Source: Methanoregula sp. PtaB.Bin085
GTDB lineage: Archaea > Halobacteriota > Methanomicrobia > Methanomicrobiales > Methanospirillaceae
Length of the DNA stretch: 42,303 nucleotides
Reading direction: 5' to 3'
Assembly: GCF_002067035.1 (NCBI RefSeq)
Contig: NZ_MVQB01000023.1
Span: 1 to 42,303, forward strand
A program made the position numbers and the translations under genes. The notes below the pieces were generated by a model, which made no database searches, was not told the origin of the DNA, and was given only the letters and a program-made list of their open reading frames with translations. This document shows, one piece after another, positions 16,768 to 24,757 of this stretch (position 1 is the first letter of the stretch; each line of letters opens with the position of its first letter).

Positions 16768-17961
16768 CTATTTTTTCCTGTTCAGTTCGTCAAGGCAGAA
16801 CTGGTCCACGGAATCGAGAAGTGCTTTCTTTGCTTTCTTGATCCGGACATCATTGCCGGATGAAACCTCGGAGGCGATGTACTTCAGGATCGTTGTGTAA
16901 TACCTGAGGTGGGGATATTCAGCCTCGATGTCGGCGATCCTCGCTGATGCCTCCTGTGTTTCGTTGTTGAGAAGGTCGAATACGAAGTCGAGGAGTTCGA
17001 GTATGTATGGTGGCATTCCTTTCGTTACTGCAAGTTTCCGGAAACTGAGAAAGGAATTCTTTTTCATTGCCAGGAGTGACAGTTTCAGACCGAGGTATAC
17101 GGGTTCCAGTTCGTCGGGATACTGCTTGATCAGCTGGTTGACCACACCGGCAGCCCCCCCGGCATCGCGGTTCTCGAGGTTGTAGTAAAACATCTCCCGC
17201 AGGAAATGGATGTCGGAATAAAAGCGTTCCGAGCCAATCTCCAGGAGCCGTTTCCTCATATCCGCGTTGCCGGTGAAGACTGCATTCCTGAGGCCGACAT
17301 CGATGAACCATTTCTCGCTCGGGAACCATTCGAGACCAATAAACACCATCTGCCAGAAGGTCTTTTCAAGAAATGCCGGGTCGTCGACCTTCAGCTGGGG
17401 GAGGCTATTCACCGGCGGACGCAGCCGTGTCAGGTTCAGGAGGGTTTCCCGTGCCAGCAGTTCCATCTCCCCGGGGCGGTAGTTCCGTGAGGACGTGTCG
17501 TCGGTTTTAAACTCGCGGAGGGAGAGGGCATAATAACAGTATGCCACCGCGGCGCCGATCTTTGCATCGAGAGCGATGTATTTTTTCAGGTAGTCCAGTG
17601 CATGAACATAGTCCCCGACCTTGACCAGCTTGAGGCCGACAACGATATTGACACCCATCTCGGCATCCTTCTTCTTCTTGAACCGGATCGCGTTGGCAAT
17701 CACCTTCCGGATATACTCTGCATCGCCGCTGCTGCTGCTGACATCCAGGACCTTGAAGGTAATGCTGTCGATGAATTCGTCATAGACCTCGTCAGAGATG
17801 TTGGGGAACGATGCATCCACCGCGGAAATGACATAGCCGTAGAAGACCGGCAGGTTGGTGTCGACCTTGGCAGTATTGCGCTCAATATATCCGAAAAAAT
17901 CCCTTTTCAGGAGCTTCAGCTTATCGTAGACAATGGCGTCCGACAGCTTCTCTCCCCGCAT
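16768..17961 (-). CDS. TPR-like all-helical protein, unknown function
   Basis: A 397-residue soluble protein without signal peptide or TM. It appears all-helical, with helix pairs of the TPR/SEL kind in the middle and C-terminal half, for example LKLVKVGDYVHALDYLKKYIALD, where the Tyr/Ala/Leu spacing is typical of a TPR. A Ser-rich turn (VSSSSGD) occurs near residue 75. I do not recognise a named family. A TATA-like box about 29 nt before the ATG at 17961 suggests a leaderless mRNA of its own, so it is probably not cotranscribed with ABCE1. It converges on the taxis operon but nothing in the sequence links it to taxis. Confidence 0.78.
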   Translation of the reverse strand: MRGEKLSDAIVYDKLKLLKRDFFGYIERNTAKVDTNLPVFYGYVISAVDASFPNISDEVYDEFIDSITFKVLDVSSSSGDAEYIRKVIANAIRFKKKKDAEMGVNIVVGLKLVKVGDYVHALDYLKKYIALDAKIGAAVAYCYYALSLREFKTDDTSSRNYRPGEMELLARETLLNLTRLRPPVNSLPQLKVDDPAFLEKTFWQMVFIGLEWFPSEKWFIDVGLRNAVFTGNADMRKRLLEIGSERFYSDIHFLREMFYYNLENRDAGGAAGVVNQLIKQYPDELEPVYLGLKLSLLAMKKNSFLSFRKLAVTKGMPPYILELLDFVFDLLNNETQEASARIADIEAEYPHLRYYTTILKYIASEVSSGNDVRIKKAKKALLDSVDQFCLDELNRKK

Positions 17962-17984
17962 ATACAGGTGAGTAGCATGTGAAA

Positions 17985-17995
17985 CGTATTAAAAG
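17985..17995 (-). promoter_or_regulatory. TATA box for the TPR-like gene
   Basis: On the minus strand cttttaatacg is centred about 29 nt before the ATG at 17961, consistent with a leaderless transcript. Confidence 0.45.
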
Positions 17996-18009
17996 TATGA
18001 CAGGGAGGG

Positions 18010-19782
18010 CTACTCGTCGTCAGCGGTATAATAATAGAATTCCCTGGATGCCTTCTGTTCCCGGTCCAGGAATGACCCGGGTTTGTTGATCCGCGGCCGG
18101 CCGCTCTGGTCCCTCCGGAAGGTGACATCGAGCTCGTCAAGGAAGCGGTTCATGCCTTCGCGCATCCCGAACGGTCCGGCAGCCGTGCCGCTGACGCCCG
18201 GCTCCCCTTCGAAGACAAGGATCCGTTCGCTGATCATGTCGATGAGGTAAATATCGTGGTCGATGACCATGATGCCTGCCTCCCTTCCCTCAGCATGGTG
18301 CTTGATCATCCGTGTCACCTTGACCCGCTGCTCGACATCGAGATGGGCGCTCGGTTCGTCCAGGATGTAGATATCAGCGTCCCGCGAGAGGCACCCGGCG
18401 ATGGCCACTCTCTGGAGTTCCCCGCCGGAGAGCGAGTCGACCGGGGACTGGAGGATGGGAGCGAGCGAGAGCGGTTCCAGGATCTCGTGCTGGTAATGGG
18501 AGGTGTCGAACTTTGTCGTGCAGCGACGGAGGTGCATCTCGACCGTATCGGAGGTGTCCGCTTTGATGTACTGGGGCTTGTACGAGATCCGGAGCGTTGT
18601 TTCCAGCGTACCGGTGGTCGGTTTTTCAACACCGGCAAGGAGTTTGGCATAGGTACTCTTGCCCATGCCGTTTGCCCCGACTACCCCGAGAACCTCGCCG
18701 CTCCGGATCGTACCCCCGCTGATGGTGAGACGGAACCGCTCGTATTCCTTGGTCATGGGGGGGATCCTGAAGAGATCCTCCCGGTCCGAGCCTTTCTCGT
18801 GCGCCCGTTTCTCAAAGACCACCTGCGTATCGCGGAAGCGGACATTCTCCTCATGAAGGTACCCCTCGAGGTACTGGTTGATTCCAACCCGGACCCCCTT
18901 GGGCCTCGTAATAATACCGAAGACCGCCGGCTTGCCGTACCCGACATGTACGGTATCCGCCAGCATGTCGAGGATGGCAAGGTCATGCTCCACGATAACG
19001 ACCGGTCGTTCCTGCGCCAGCTCCCGGATCAGTTTTGCTGCGGCGATCCGCTGGTAGATATCCAGGAACGGGGTGATCTCGTCGAGGAAATACAGGTCGG
19101 CGTCGCGTGCGAGGCAGGCAGCGATGGCAACCCGCTGGAGTTCGCCGCCCGAGAGCGTGGTGATGTCGTGCCCGATGAGGGAGTTCAGTTTCAGTACCGG
19201 CAGGAGCCCTTCGAGGCGGTTGCGCTCGTCCGTCTTTTTCAGGAGCTCGCCTACGCTGCCCGAGAAGACTTTCGGTATATAATCAATATACTGGGGCTTG
19301 GTGGCAATCTTCAGGGTCTTTTTCGATACCGTCTGGAGATAATCGAAAAGTTCGGTGCCGGTATACTGTTTCAGGATCTCATCCCATGCGACCTCTGTAT
19401 CGAAGTTACCGAGGTTGGGCCGGAGCTGGCCGGAGATGATCTTGATCGCGGTGCTCTTCCCGATACCGTTGGCGCCAAGGACACCGGTGACTTTACCCTC
19501 GACCGGGACGGGCAGGCCATAGAGGGCAAAACCGTTCTTGCCGTAGCGGTGGGTCGGGTGTTCGAGCTCTTCGGGCAGGCTGACGATATCGATGGCATCG
19601 AACGGGCATTTCTTGATGCAGATACCACACCCGACGCAGAGTTCTTCCGATACGACCGCCTTTCCTTCAGGTCCGATGACAACGGTCTCGTCACCGGTAC
19701 GGACACGGGGACAGTAGATGATGCATTCGGTGCCGCATTTCTTCGCATGGCACCGGTCTTTGTGGACAACAGCGATTCTCAT
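18010..19782 (-). CDS. abce1: Ribosome recycling ATPase ABCE1 (Rli1)
   Basis: A 590-residue ABC protein without membrane domains that splits ribosomes after termination or after rescue by Pelota. The N-terminal iron-sulfur domain carries two Cys clusters, CHAKKCGTECIIYCP (about 11-25) and CVGCGICIKKCP (about 49-60). Two nucleotide-binding domains follow, with Walker A GANGIGKS and GANGMGKS and signature motifs LSGGELQRVAIAACL and LSGGELQRVAIAGCL. Full length for the family. It lies 18 nt downstream of the EMC6-like gene and is probably cotranscribed with it. Confidence 0.96.
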   Translation of the reverse strand: MRIAVVHKDRCHAKKCGTECIIYCPRVRTGDETVVIGPEGKAVVSEELCVGCGICIKKCPFDAIDIVSLPEELEHPTHRYGKNGFALYGLPVPVEGKVTGVLGANGIGKSTAIKIISGQLRPNLGNFDTEVAWDEILKQYTGTELFDYLQTVSKKTLKIATKPQYIDYIPKVFSGSVGELLKKTDERNRLEGLLPVLKLNSLIGHDITTLSGGELQRVAIAACLARDADLYFLDEITPFLDIYQRIAAAKLIRELAQERPVVIVEHDLAILDMLADTVHVGYGKPAVFGIITRPKGVRVGINQYLEGYLHEENVRFRDTQVVFEKRAHEKGSDREDLFRIPPMTKEYERFRLTISGGTIRSGEVLGVVGANGMGKSTYAKLLAGVEKPTTGTLETTLRISYKPQYIKADTSDTVEMHLRRCTTKFDTSHYQHEILEPLSLAPILQSPVDSLSGGELQRVAIAGCLSRDADIYILDEPSAHLDVEQRVKVTRMIKHHAEGREAGIMVIDHDIYLIDMISERILVFEGEPGVSGTAAGPFGMREGMNRFLDELDVTFRRDQSGRPRINKPGSFLDREQKASREFYYYTADDE

Positions 19783-19800
19783 GGGGGATCAAAAACGTAT

Positions 19801-20166
19801 TCAGGGGTGGGATGAGGTCAGGAGGATTGTCCAGGTCATAAACCAGAAGGCAAAGGTCATGAAGCCCTGGTAGAACCAGTCCTTCCAGCCCAGTTTGTCG
19901 GTATCCATTCCCGTGATCATGAAGATGTGCTTCTGGAGGACGATCCCTGCAAGCATCAGTACCAGCCCGAGGAGCCCCACATCTTTCTGGAGCCCGGCTG
20001 CATCCGGCACACCCCCCAGGGAGAATGCCAGAGCCCCGGTTCCGATACCCATGAACGATGCAATGAGCGTCCGCTTGATACGGGCGATGTGTTCTGCCTG
20101 CTTGTCTTCCCGTGTCTTTTTCTTCTTTACCGGTACAGGCTTTTCCCCGTCCACCTCTTCACTCAA
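19801..20166 (-). CDS. EMC6-like small membrane protein
   Basis: A 121-residue protein with a lysine-rich cytoplasmic N-terminus (VPVKKKKTRED) and three hydrophobic helices at about 35-52, 62-80 and 95-117. The size, the Arg/Ser-Gly-Gly pattern of helix 1 (LIASFMGIGTGALAFSLGG) and the aromatic last helix (FMTFAFWFMTWTILL) match the EMC6/Rab5-interacting family, which in eukaryotes is part of a membrane-protein insertase. Archaeal members are known but of unproven function. It is directly upstream of ABCE1. Without a profile search the family call is moderate; the membrane topology is clear. Confidence 0.62.
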   Translation of the reverse strand: MSEEVDGEKPVPVKKKKTREDKQAEHIARIKRTLIASFMGIGTGALAFSLGGVPDAAGLQKDVGLLGLVLMLAGIVLQKHIFMITGMDTDKLGWKDWFYQGFMTFAFWFMTWTILLTSSHP

Positions 20167-20385
20167 TCGCGCTCCTCCGTCTTCTTATTTTTTTGCGCGC
20201 AAGCCATATGTAATTTGGTATCGTCGGGAGCCGTCATGTTTCGGCGCTCCGCTCAGGATCTCTTCCCTGCATCCGTGATCTGAACAAAAAAGTCATGTTT
20301 CCCGGAAAGGGTATTGGCAGGAATCCCGGAATGACGGTAATCCGCCCTGCCACACGGTAAACCACGGAATCAGATCGCGGTAAAT

Positions 20386-20778
20386 TTATTCTTTCAGCCT
20401 GCGCACAAGAGTGGGGAAACCCCTTCGGTAAATACAGTCTGATCCCGGGACGAATATCCATTCCGATGAGGTAACATTTCTTGACCGGTCTACTGTCGAG
20501 GGCTCATCCCGGATAACAAAATAGGAATTTTTCTCATCCCTGTTCGCCCGCCATGTGGTAAAGCCGTCGCTCCCGACAGTGCCGTTCCCGTAAAAAACCA
20601 TGCCGTTGTCCCATGCACCGATAATCGGATCCCTGTCTGAAGGGGTGGCGGTTGTTGCCGGTACTGATGGCAACGGTGTTGGCTGGGTGGTGATGACAAC
20701 CGCTTTCTGGGGCCCGCTGACACATCCCCCCGTGACCAGGGCTGTAACAAGCAGGAGAAATAACAGAGGGTATCTCAT
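20386..20778 (-). CDS. Small exported lipoprotein, unknown function
   Basis: A 130-residue protein with a hydrophobic signal segment and a lipobox-like VTGGC (Cys about 19), so it is probably lipid-anchored outside the cell. After a Thr/Pro spacer there is a short beta-rich domain (IIGAWDNGMVFYGNGTVG, then WIFVPGSDCIYRRG) with one further Cys. I do not recognise a family. An A/T-rich stretch (AATAAGTAATAAAATT on the minus strand, near 20815) could be its promoter. It stands alone between the ABCE1 and RqcH operons. Confidence 0.65.
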   Translation of the reverse strand: MRYPLLFLLLVTALVTGGCVSGPQKAVVITTQPTPLPSVPATTATPSDRDPIIGAWDNGMVFYGNGTVGSDGFTTWRANRDEKNSYFVIRDEPSTVDRSRNVTSSEWIFVPGSDCIYRRGFPTLVRRLKE

Positions 20779-21063
20779 ATTCGCCGTTCTTTTTTCATAG
20801 GGTATGAATTTTATTACTTATTATTCCCGCCGGATGATTTATCGTCCGGCAGCCCTCAACGATCATGACAGCCTCTTTATGATTCCCTGCCGGGCTGCCA
20901 TTATATGAGCTGAAAAATACTGAAAAAACCACTTTGCTGCGGCTGGTATGGATCGCCCGGTACATTCCGTATCCGATGTTCCCTCGTACGGTATGTTCAC
21001 GCAGCGTCTGGATATTTAGCGTACAATAACCAACCTTGAACTGATATACGAACAGGAAGAACC

Positions 21064-22956
21064 ATGGCATCCGAACAGGGAATGAGCGGGATTGATACAC
21101 GGGCGATCGCGGCAGAACTTGCTGAGAAGCTCCCGCTCTGGATCGACAAGGTGTACCAGTTCGACAGCCATACCCTTGCGATGCGCATGAACGGCGAGAA
21201 CAAGGCGCACTACCAGTTCATCATCGAAGCCGGCAGGCGGGCGCATTTCGTCCGGGACATTCCCGAACCCCCGAAGAACCCTCCCCAGTTTGCCATGCTG
21301 CTCCGGAAATATATCTCCGGGGGGAAAGTCCTCGGGGTCCGCCAGCATGGCCTCGAACGTATCATCATCTTCGATATCGGCAAGGGTACGATAACGTACC
21401 GCCTCATCATCGAGTTATTTGATGAGGGAAACGTCATCCTTGCAGATGAGACGTACGAGATCATCAAGCCTCTGCGCCACCACCGGTTCAAAGATCGGGA
21501 AGTGATTCCCCGGGTACCATATACCCTGAGCCCCCGGGATCCCACCGCGTCACAGGAGAACCTTGCAGCTACCCTGAAGAGCGACGACCGTGACCTGGTC
21601 CGTGCCCTTGCTATTGGCTGCATGCTGGGCGGGACCTATGCGGAATATATCTGCAGCAAAGCAGGGCAGGATAAGGCCATGCCCGCAGCCTCGGCGGATC
21701 CCGCAGCGTTATACCCGGCACTCCAGACACTTTTCAACGCCGTCCTTCACAAGCGGGACCCGGTCCTGACAAAGAAACACTGCGAACCGGTTGATCTCTT
21801 CAGGGAGCCGGATGCACAGCATTTCCCGACGTTCTCCGAAGCGCTCGAAGCCTTCTTCCCGCTGACAAAAAAAGAGAAAAAGACCGCTGGTGCCCATCCC
21901 GTACTTACCAAAGAAGAGCGTATCCGGAAATACCAGGAGTCAGCCATCAGGAAATTTGACGACAGGATCAAAAAGACCGAGGAGATCGTGGCGGCCATCT
22001 ATGAAAATTACCCGTTCGTGACGCAGGTGATAACATCGCTCGACGCGGCCAGCAAACGGCTCTCGTGGCAGGAGATCGAAAAACACCTGAAGGGCACCCA
22101 GTCTGCCGATGCAAAAAAGATAATTGCATTCCACCCTGAGGAAGCATCGGTCGATCTCGATATCGGAAAAGTCGTCAGGATCCATGTCCATGAAAGCCTT
22201 GAGCAGAACGCTGGCAGGTACCACGATATCATCAAGAAGTTCAAAAAGAAGAAGGCCGGTGCCCTTGCCGCAATGAAGGACGTCCCGGTAAAAAAGAAGG
22301 TGCAGAAGCGTGAATTTGTCCCGATGAAGAAACTCTGGTACCACCGCTTTCGCTGGTTCGTGACAAGCGACGGGGTCGTGGTTCTCGGTGGCCGGGACGC
22401 CTCCCAGAACGAGGAACTGGTCAAGAAATACATGACCGGCGGCGACCTGTTCGTCCACGCTGACGTGCACGGGGCGAGCGTTGTCATTGTCAAAGGGAAG
22501 ACGGAACGGATGGACGAGGTGGCTCAGTTCGCTGCCTCGTACTCCGGTGCATGGCGGAGCGGGCACTTTTCAGCTGACGTGTTCAGCGCCCTGCCGTCGC
22601 AGGTGAGCAAGACGCCGGAGTCCGGCGAGTTTATCTCCCGTGGCTCGTTCATTGTCCGTGGCGACCGCACCTGGTACCGGAATGTCCCCCTTGCCGCTGG
22701 CATCGGGCTGATGCTTGAACCCCATGCGGCCGTCATTGGCGGCCCGCCTGCGGTCGTGAAGGCAAAGACCCGGATCTCCGTGGAGCTCAGGCCCGGGCAG
22801 TTCGAACCGAACGATGTTGCAAAGAAGGTCCTCCGCATGCTGAAGGGTAAGGTGACGCCCGACGAAGAAAAAGCACTGAAGGCAGTCCTGAACACCGAGC
22901 AGGTTGCAGCGTTCGTTCCGCCGGGCGGTTCGGACATCGTTGCGGGGGCATCATGA
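21064..22956 (+). CDS. rqcH: Ribosome quality control protein RqcH (NFACT family, Rqc2 homolog)
   Basis: A 630-residue NFACT-family protein. In bacteria and eukaryotes these bind the split 60S/50S subunit with stalled peptidyl-tRNA and drive C-terminal tailing. The NFACT-N domain occupies about 1-190, followed by a helical region, a long charged coiled coil (about 275-420, rich in Lys), and the C-terminal NFACT-R (DUF814) domain with WYHRFRWFVTSDGVVVLGGRDA and LFVHADVHGASVVIVKG. AGGAAG precedes the ATG at 21064. The stop overlaps the pelota start in ATGA. The 285 nt upstream hold only A/T-rich promoter-like sequence. Confidence 0.93.
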   Translation: MASEQGMSGIDTRAIAAELAEKLPLWIDKVYQFDSHTLAMRMNGENKAHYQFIIEAGRRAHFVRDIPEPPKNPPQFAMLLRKYISGGKVLGVRQHGLERIIIFDIGKGTITYRLIIELFDEGNVILADETYEIIKPLRHHRFKDREVIPRVPYTLSPRDPTASQENLAATLKSDDRDLVRALAIGCMLGGTYAEYICSKAGQDKAMPAASADPAALYPALQTLFNAVLHKRDPVLTKKHCEPVDLFREPDAQHFPTFSEALEAFFPLTKKEKKTAGAHPVLTKEERIRKYQESAIRKFDDRIKKTEEIVAAIYENYPFVTQVITSLDAASKRLSWQEIEKHLKGTQSADAKKIIAFHPEEASVDLDIGKVVRIHVHESLEQNAGRYHDIIKKFKKKKAGALAAMKDVPVKKKVQKREFVPMKKLWYHRFRWFVTSDGVVVLGGRDASQNEELVKKYMTGGDLFVHADVHGASVVIVKGKTERMDEVAQFAASYSGAWRSGHFSADVFSALPSQVSKTPESGEFISRGSFIVRGDRTWYRNVPLAAGIGLMLEPHAAVIGGPPAVVKAKTRISVELRPGQFEPNDVAKKVLRMLKGKVTPDEEKALKAVLNTEQVAAFVPPGGSDIVAGAS

Positions 22957-23981
22957 AGGCCGAGTACGGGGAGCTGAAGAAAGGATACGGCGAGATCCGG
23001 TTGTTCCCGGAGAGCATCGATGATCTCTGGCACCTCCGGCACCTTATCGACGCAGGTGACCTGGTGTTTGCCACAACCTTCCGGAGCGTGGAGAGTGCAA
23101 CCGACAAGATCCGGCCCGAGAAGGTAGAGAAGCGGCCGGTCCGGCTCGGCATACGGATAGAAAAGGCCGAGTTCTCCGAGCATGGTGTCCGGCTCCGGCT
23201 CACGGGGATCATCGAGCACGGTGCCGACACGGGATCGCACCACACCATCAATGTCGAGACCGGTTTTGAGATATCCGTCATCAAGCAGTGGCGGCCTATT
23301 GACCTCGAACGGGTGGAACGGGCCGTGAAAGCCTCCGTTTTCGGCGTAATCCACATCCTCACGATCGAGGAGGGGGAGGCCGAACTCTTCCGGCTCCGCC
23401 AGTACGGGCCTGAGAGTGTTATCACCGTGACCACCGGAAGCGGGAAGGGGGCGGATACCGATTCACGGACAGCGTTTTTTGAAACCCTCCTCGACCATGT
23501 CCGGAATATCTCCGGCCCGCTGATCATTGCCGGTCCCGGGTTTGTCAAGGACGATTTTGTGAAATTCGCAAGGAACCGTTCCTGCCCGGGCATCGACCGG
23601 GCCGCTGTAGTCGAGACGCGGCGTATCGGCCGCGGGGCCGTGCAGGAGGTTGTCGGCAAGGGGGCGCTGGAGAAACTGATGGACGATATCCAGCTCTCCC
23701 GCGAGGTGAGGCTGATGGACGAGGTCCTGCTCCGGATATCACGGGACGGTGCGGTTGCATACGGTATCCGCGAAGTCCGGGAGGCCGTCGGCTACGGCGC
23801 TGCCGAGCAGGTGCTCATCGCCGATACTCTCCTGCGGGACGCTCAGGTCGCCCGCCTGATCGATGAAGCTGAAGCGATGCGTGCAACGGTCGTCGTCCTC
23901 TCCTCGTCGTTCGAGCCCGGCGAACGTCTCGTTGCGCTCGGGGGTATTGCAGCACTGTTACGATACCGGATGCAAAAATAA
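22953..23981 (+). CDS. pelA: mRNA surveillance protein Pelota (Dom34)
   Basis: A 342-residue Pelota, the archaeal stalled-ribosome rescue factor. It resembles aRF1 but lacks the GGQ loop, and with aEF1A and ABCE1 it splits ribosomes stuck on damaged mRNA. The N-terminal Sm-like domain (about 1-130) contains DDLWHLRHLIDAGD. The central domain starts near 135 with ASVFGVIHILTIEEGEAELF, and the C-terminal domain carries YGAAEQVLIADTLLRD. Start and rqcH stop overlap by 4 nt, so the two are coupled. Confidence 0.95.
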   Translation: MKAEYGELKKGYGEIRLFPESIDDLWHLRHLIDAGDLVFATTFRSVESATDKIRPEKVEKRPVRLGIRIEKAEFSEHGVRLRLTGIIEHGADTGSHHTINVETGFEISVIKQWRPIDLERVERAVKASVFGVIHILTIEEGEAELFRLRQYGPESVITVTTGSGKGADTDSRTAFFETLLDHVRNISGPLIIAGPGFVKDDFVKFARNRSCPGIDRAAVVETRRIGRGAVQEVVGKGALEKLMDDIQLSREVRLMDEVLLRISRDGAVAYGIREVREAVGYGAAEQVLIADTLLRDAQVARLIDEAEAMRATVVVLSSSFEPGERLVALGGIAALLRYRMQK

Positions 23982-24116
23982 AACGAGACGGCTCTCGATA
24001 TACGGGCTTGAATGAGGGTTCAAACCCGAAAGATGAAAATCATATGATATCTGGTTTTTGAGTGCCTCCTGGATCCGGGCAGATTCGTGGCATGGCAGGA
24101 TATTTCCAGGCTCTTT

Positions 24117-24225
24117 AAAACCAGGTAATTGTACCCGCAGAGGGGCGCCCTTTCAGGTTGGCAGCCGGTTATCATGTATGGGGACATGGGGGCATCAGCC
24201 CCATCATTGATCAATCTGATTTTTG
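24117..24225 (+). repeat. Dispersed intergenic repeat, copy 1
   Basis: About 100 nt that align with 39936-40035 in the same orientation. Shared landmarks in order are GGTAATTG, GGGGCGCCCT, TTATCAT and a GGGC-ATCA-GCCC hairpin (here GGGGC/GCCCC, 24189-24202). Both copies lie in long intergenic regions beside otherwise unrelated genes. Confidence 0.6.
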
Positions 24226-24246
24226 CCACTGCAGATCAGTCTCGAG

Positions 24247-24287
24247 TTTTTTTTCAATCGACCCCTCCCCGCCCGCCCGGTTTTTTT
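24247..24287 (+). terminator. Two T-runs downstream of Pelota
   Basis: T8 (24247-24254) and T7 (24281-24287), each followed by CAATC, lie about 265 nt after the pelota stop and bracket a C-rich stretch. They are plausible oligo-T termination sites for the rqcH-pelota transcript or for an RNA from the repeat at 24117. Confidence 0.35.
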
Positions 24288-24338
24288 CAATCATGATCCG
24301 ATTGTACAGTCAGGTCGCTCACCCCGGAAAAAGGAAAA

Positions 24339-24387
24339 TTTTGTCGGATAATCAATTGTTTTGTCGGATAATTATCCGATAATCGGC
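24339..24387. repeat. Repeated TTTTGTCGGATAAT with a 14-bp palindrome
   Basis: TTTTGTCGGATAAT occurs twice 20 nt apart, and the second copy runs into CGGATAATTATCCG (24365-24378), a perfect palindrome. TTATCCGATAA also occurs at about 29520-29531, upstream of a calpain gene. This looks like a dimeric-regulator operator, but no regulator gene is in the window. Confidence 0.4.
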
Positions 24388-24439
24388 AGAGTTACTGACT
24401 ACGGATTTTCGCGAAAAAAGTCATTCTGAAAAATCTGCG

Positions 24440-24541
24440 ATGCCCGTGACCGCAGGCATCATGAGCATATTCCTGGAAAACCTTCCCGGAACACTCAGCA
24501 GAATTGCGAAGGTGATGCCCGGGCTCATCGAAGAACGCTGA
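24440..24541 (+). pseudogene. Remnant of an ACT-domain protein (N-terminal piece)
   Basis: The frame from the ATG at 24440 encodes 33 residues including MSIFLENLPGTLSRIAKVM and then stops. The pattern 'iSiFLENkPGrLaevt.vl' is the first strand and helix of a stand-alone ACT domain, the amino-acid-binding regulatory fold. The rest of a normal domain of about 70 or more residues is missing; downstream frames show no clear continuation. It is best read as a decayed gene fragment, or less likely a chance resemblance. Confidence 0.4.
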
Positions 24542-24604
24542 TGACCTTGTCCTGCCGCAGGTCAGATGACCTATGGCATTCTGCGACCTCCCCGCGGTTG
24601 AACA

Positions 24605-24730
24605 CCCCGGGAGGAAGGCAGCATGCGGGAGCGGCCCCCCCCTGATCCCCCTATACGGCCTGCTCGACGGGACGGAGGTCGGCAGATCCCGATCGCCCCC
24701 GGCCCCACCACTATCAGATACGATCCCTGC
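24605..24730. repeat. Module tail repeat, copy B
   Basis: Sequence downstream of the left propeller/PKD gene that matches the tail after the right one (about 30073-30300). Shared landmarks are GCATGCGGGA, TATACGGCCTGCTC and TATCAGATACGATCCCT. It marks the end of the duplicated unit. Copy B lacks about 100 nt of hairpin-rich sequence found in copy A. Confidence 0.55.
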
Positions 24731-24757
24731 CGTGTTTACTCGGGAATCATACAACAA

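Larger units (their letters stand above)
23982..24757. other. 776-nt non-coding stretch between Pelota and the calpain/PKD module
   Basis: No intact gene is convincing here. From left to right it holds a dispersed repeat (24117-24225), two T-runs, a duplicated TTTTGTCGGATAAT element with a palindrome (24339-24387), a short ACT-domain remnant (24440-24541), and from about 24605 the tail sequence that also follows the second copy of the module. Open frames covering it in either direction have no recognisable protein content. Confidence 0.6.

Noticed and set aside
18256-19815. Long plus-strand frame (519 codons) opposite ABCE1
   Set aside because: Antisense to an unmistakable ABCE1; the composition is that of a mirror frame.
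24010-24035. tRNA-like GGGTTCAAACCC after Pelota
   Set aside because: The T-arm-like loop lacks a 5-bp stem and there are no acceptor, D or anticodon arms around it.
24339-24387. CRISPR-like repeat
   Set aside because: Only two units and no regular spacer array; no cas genes in the window.
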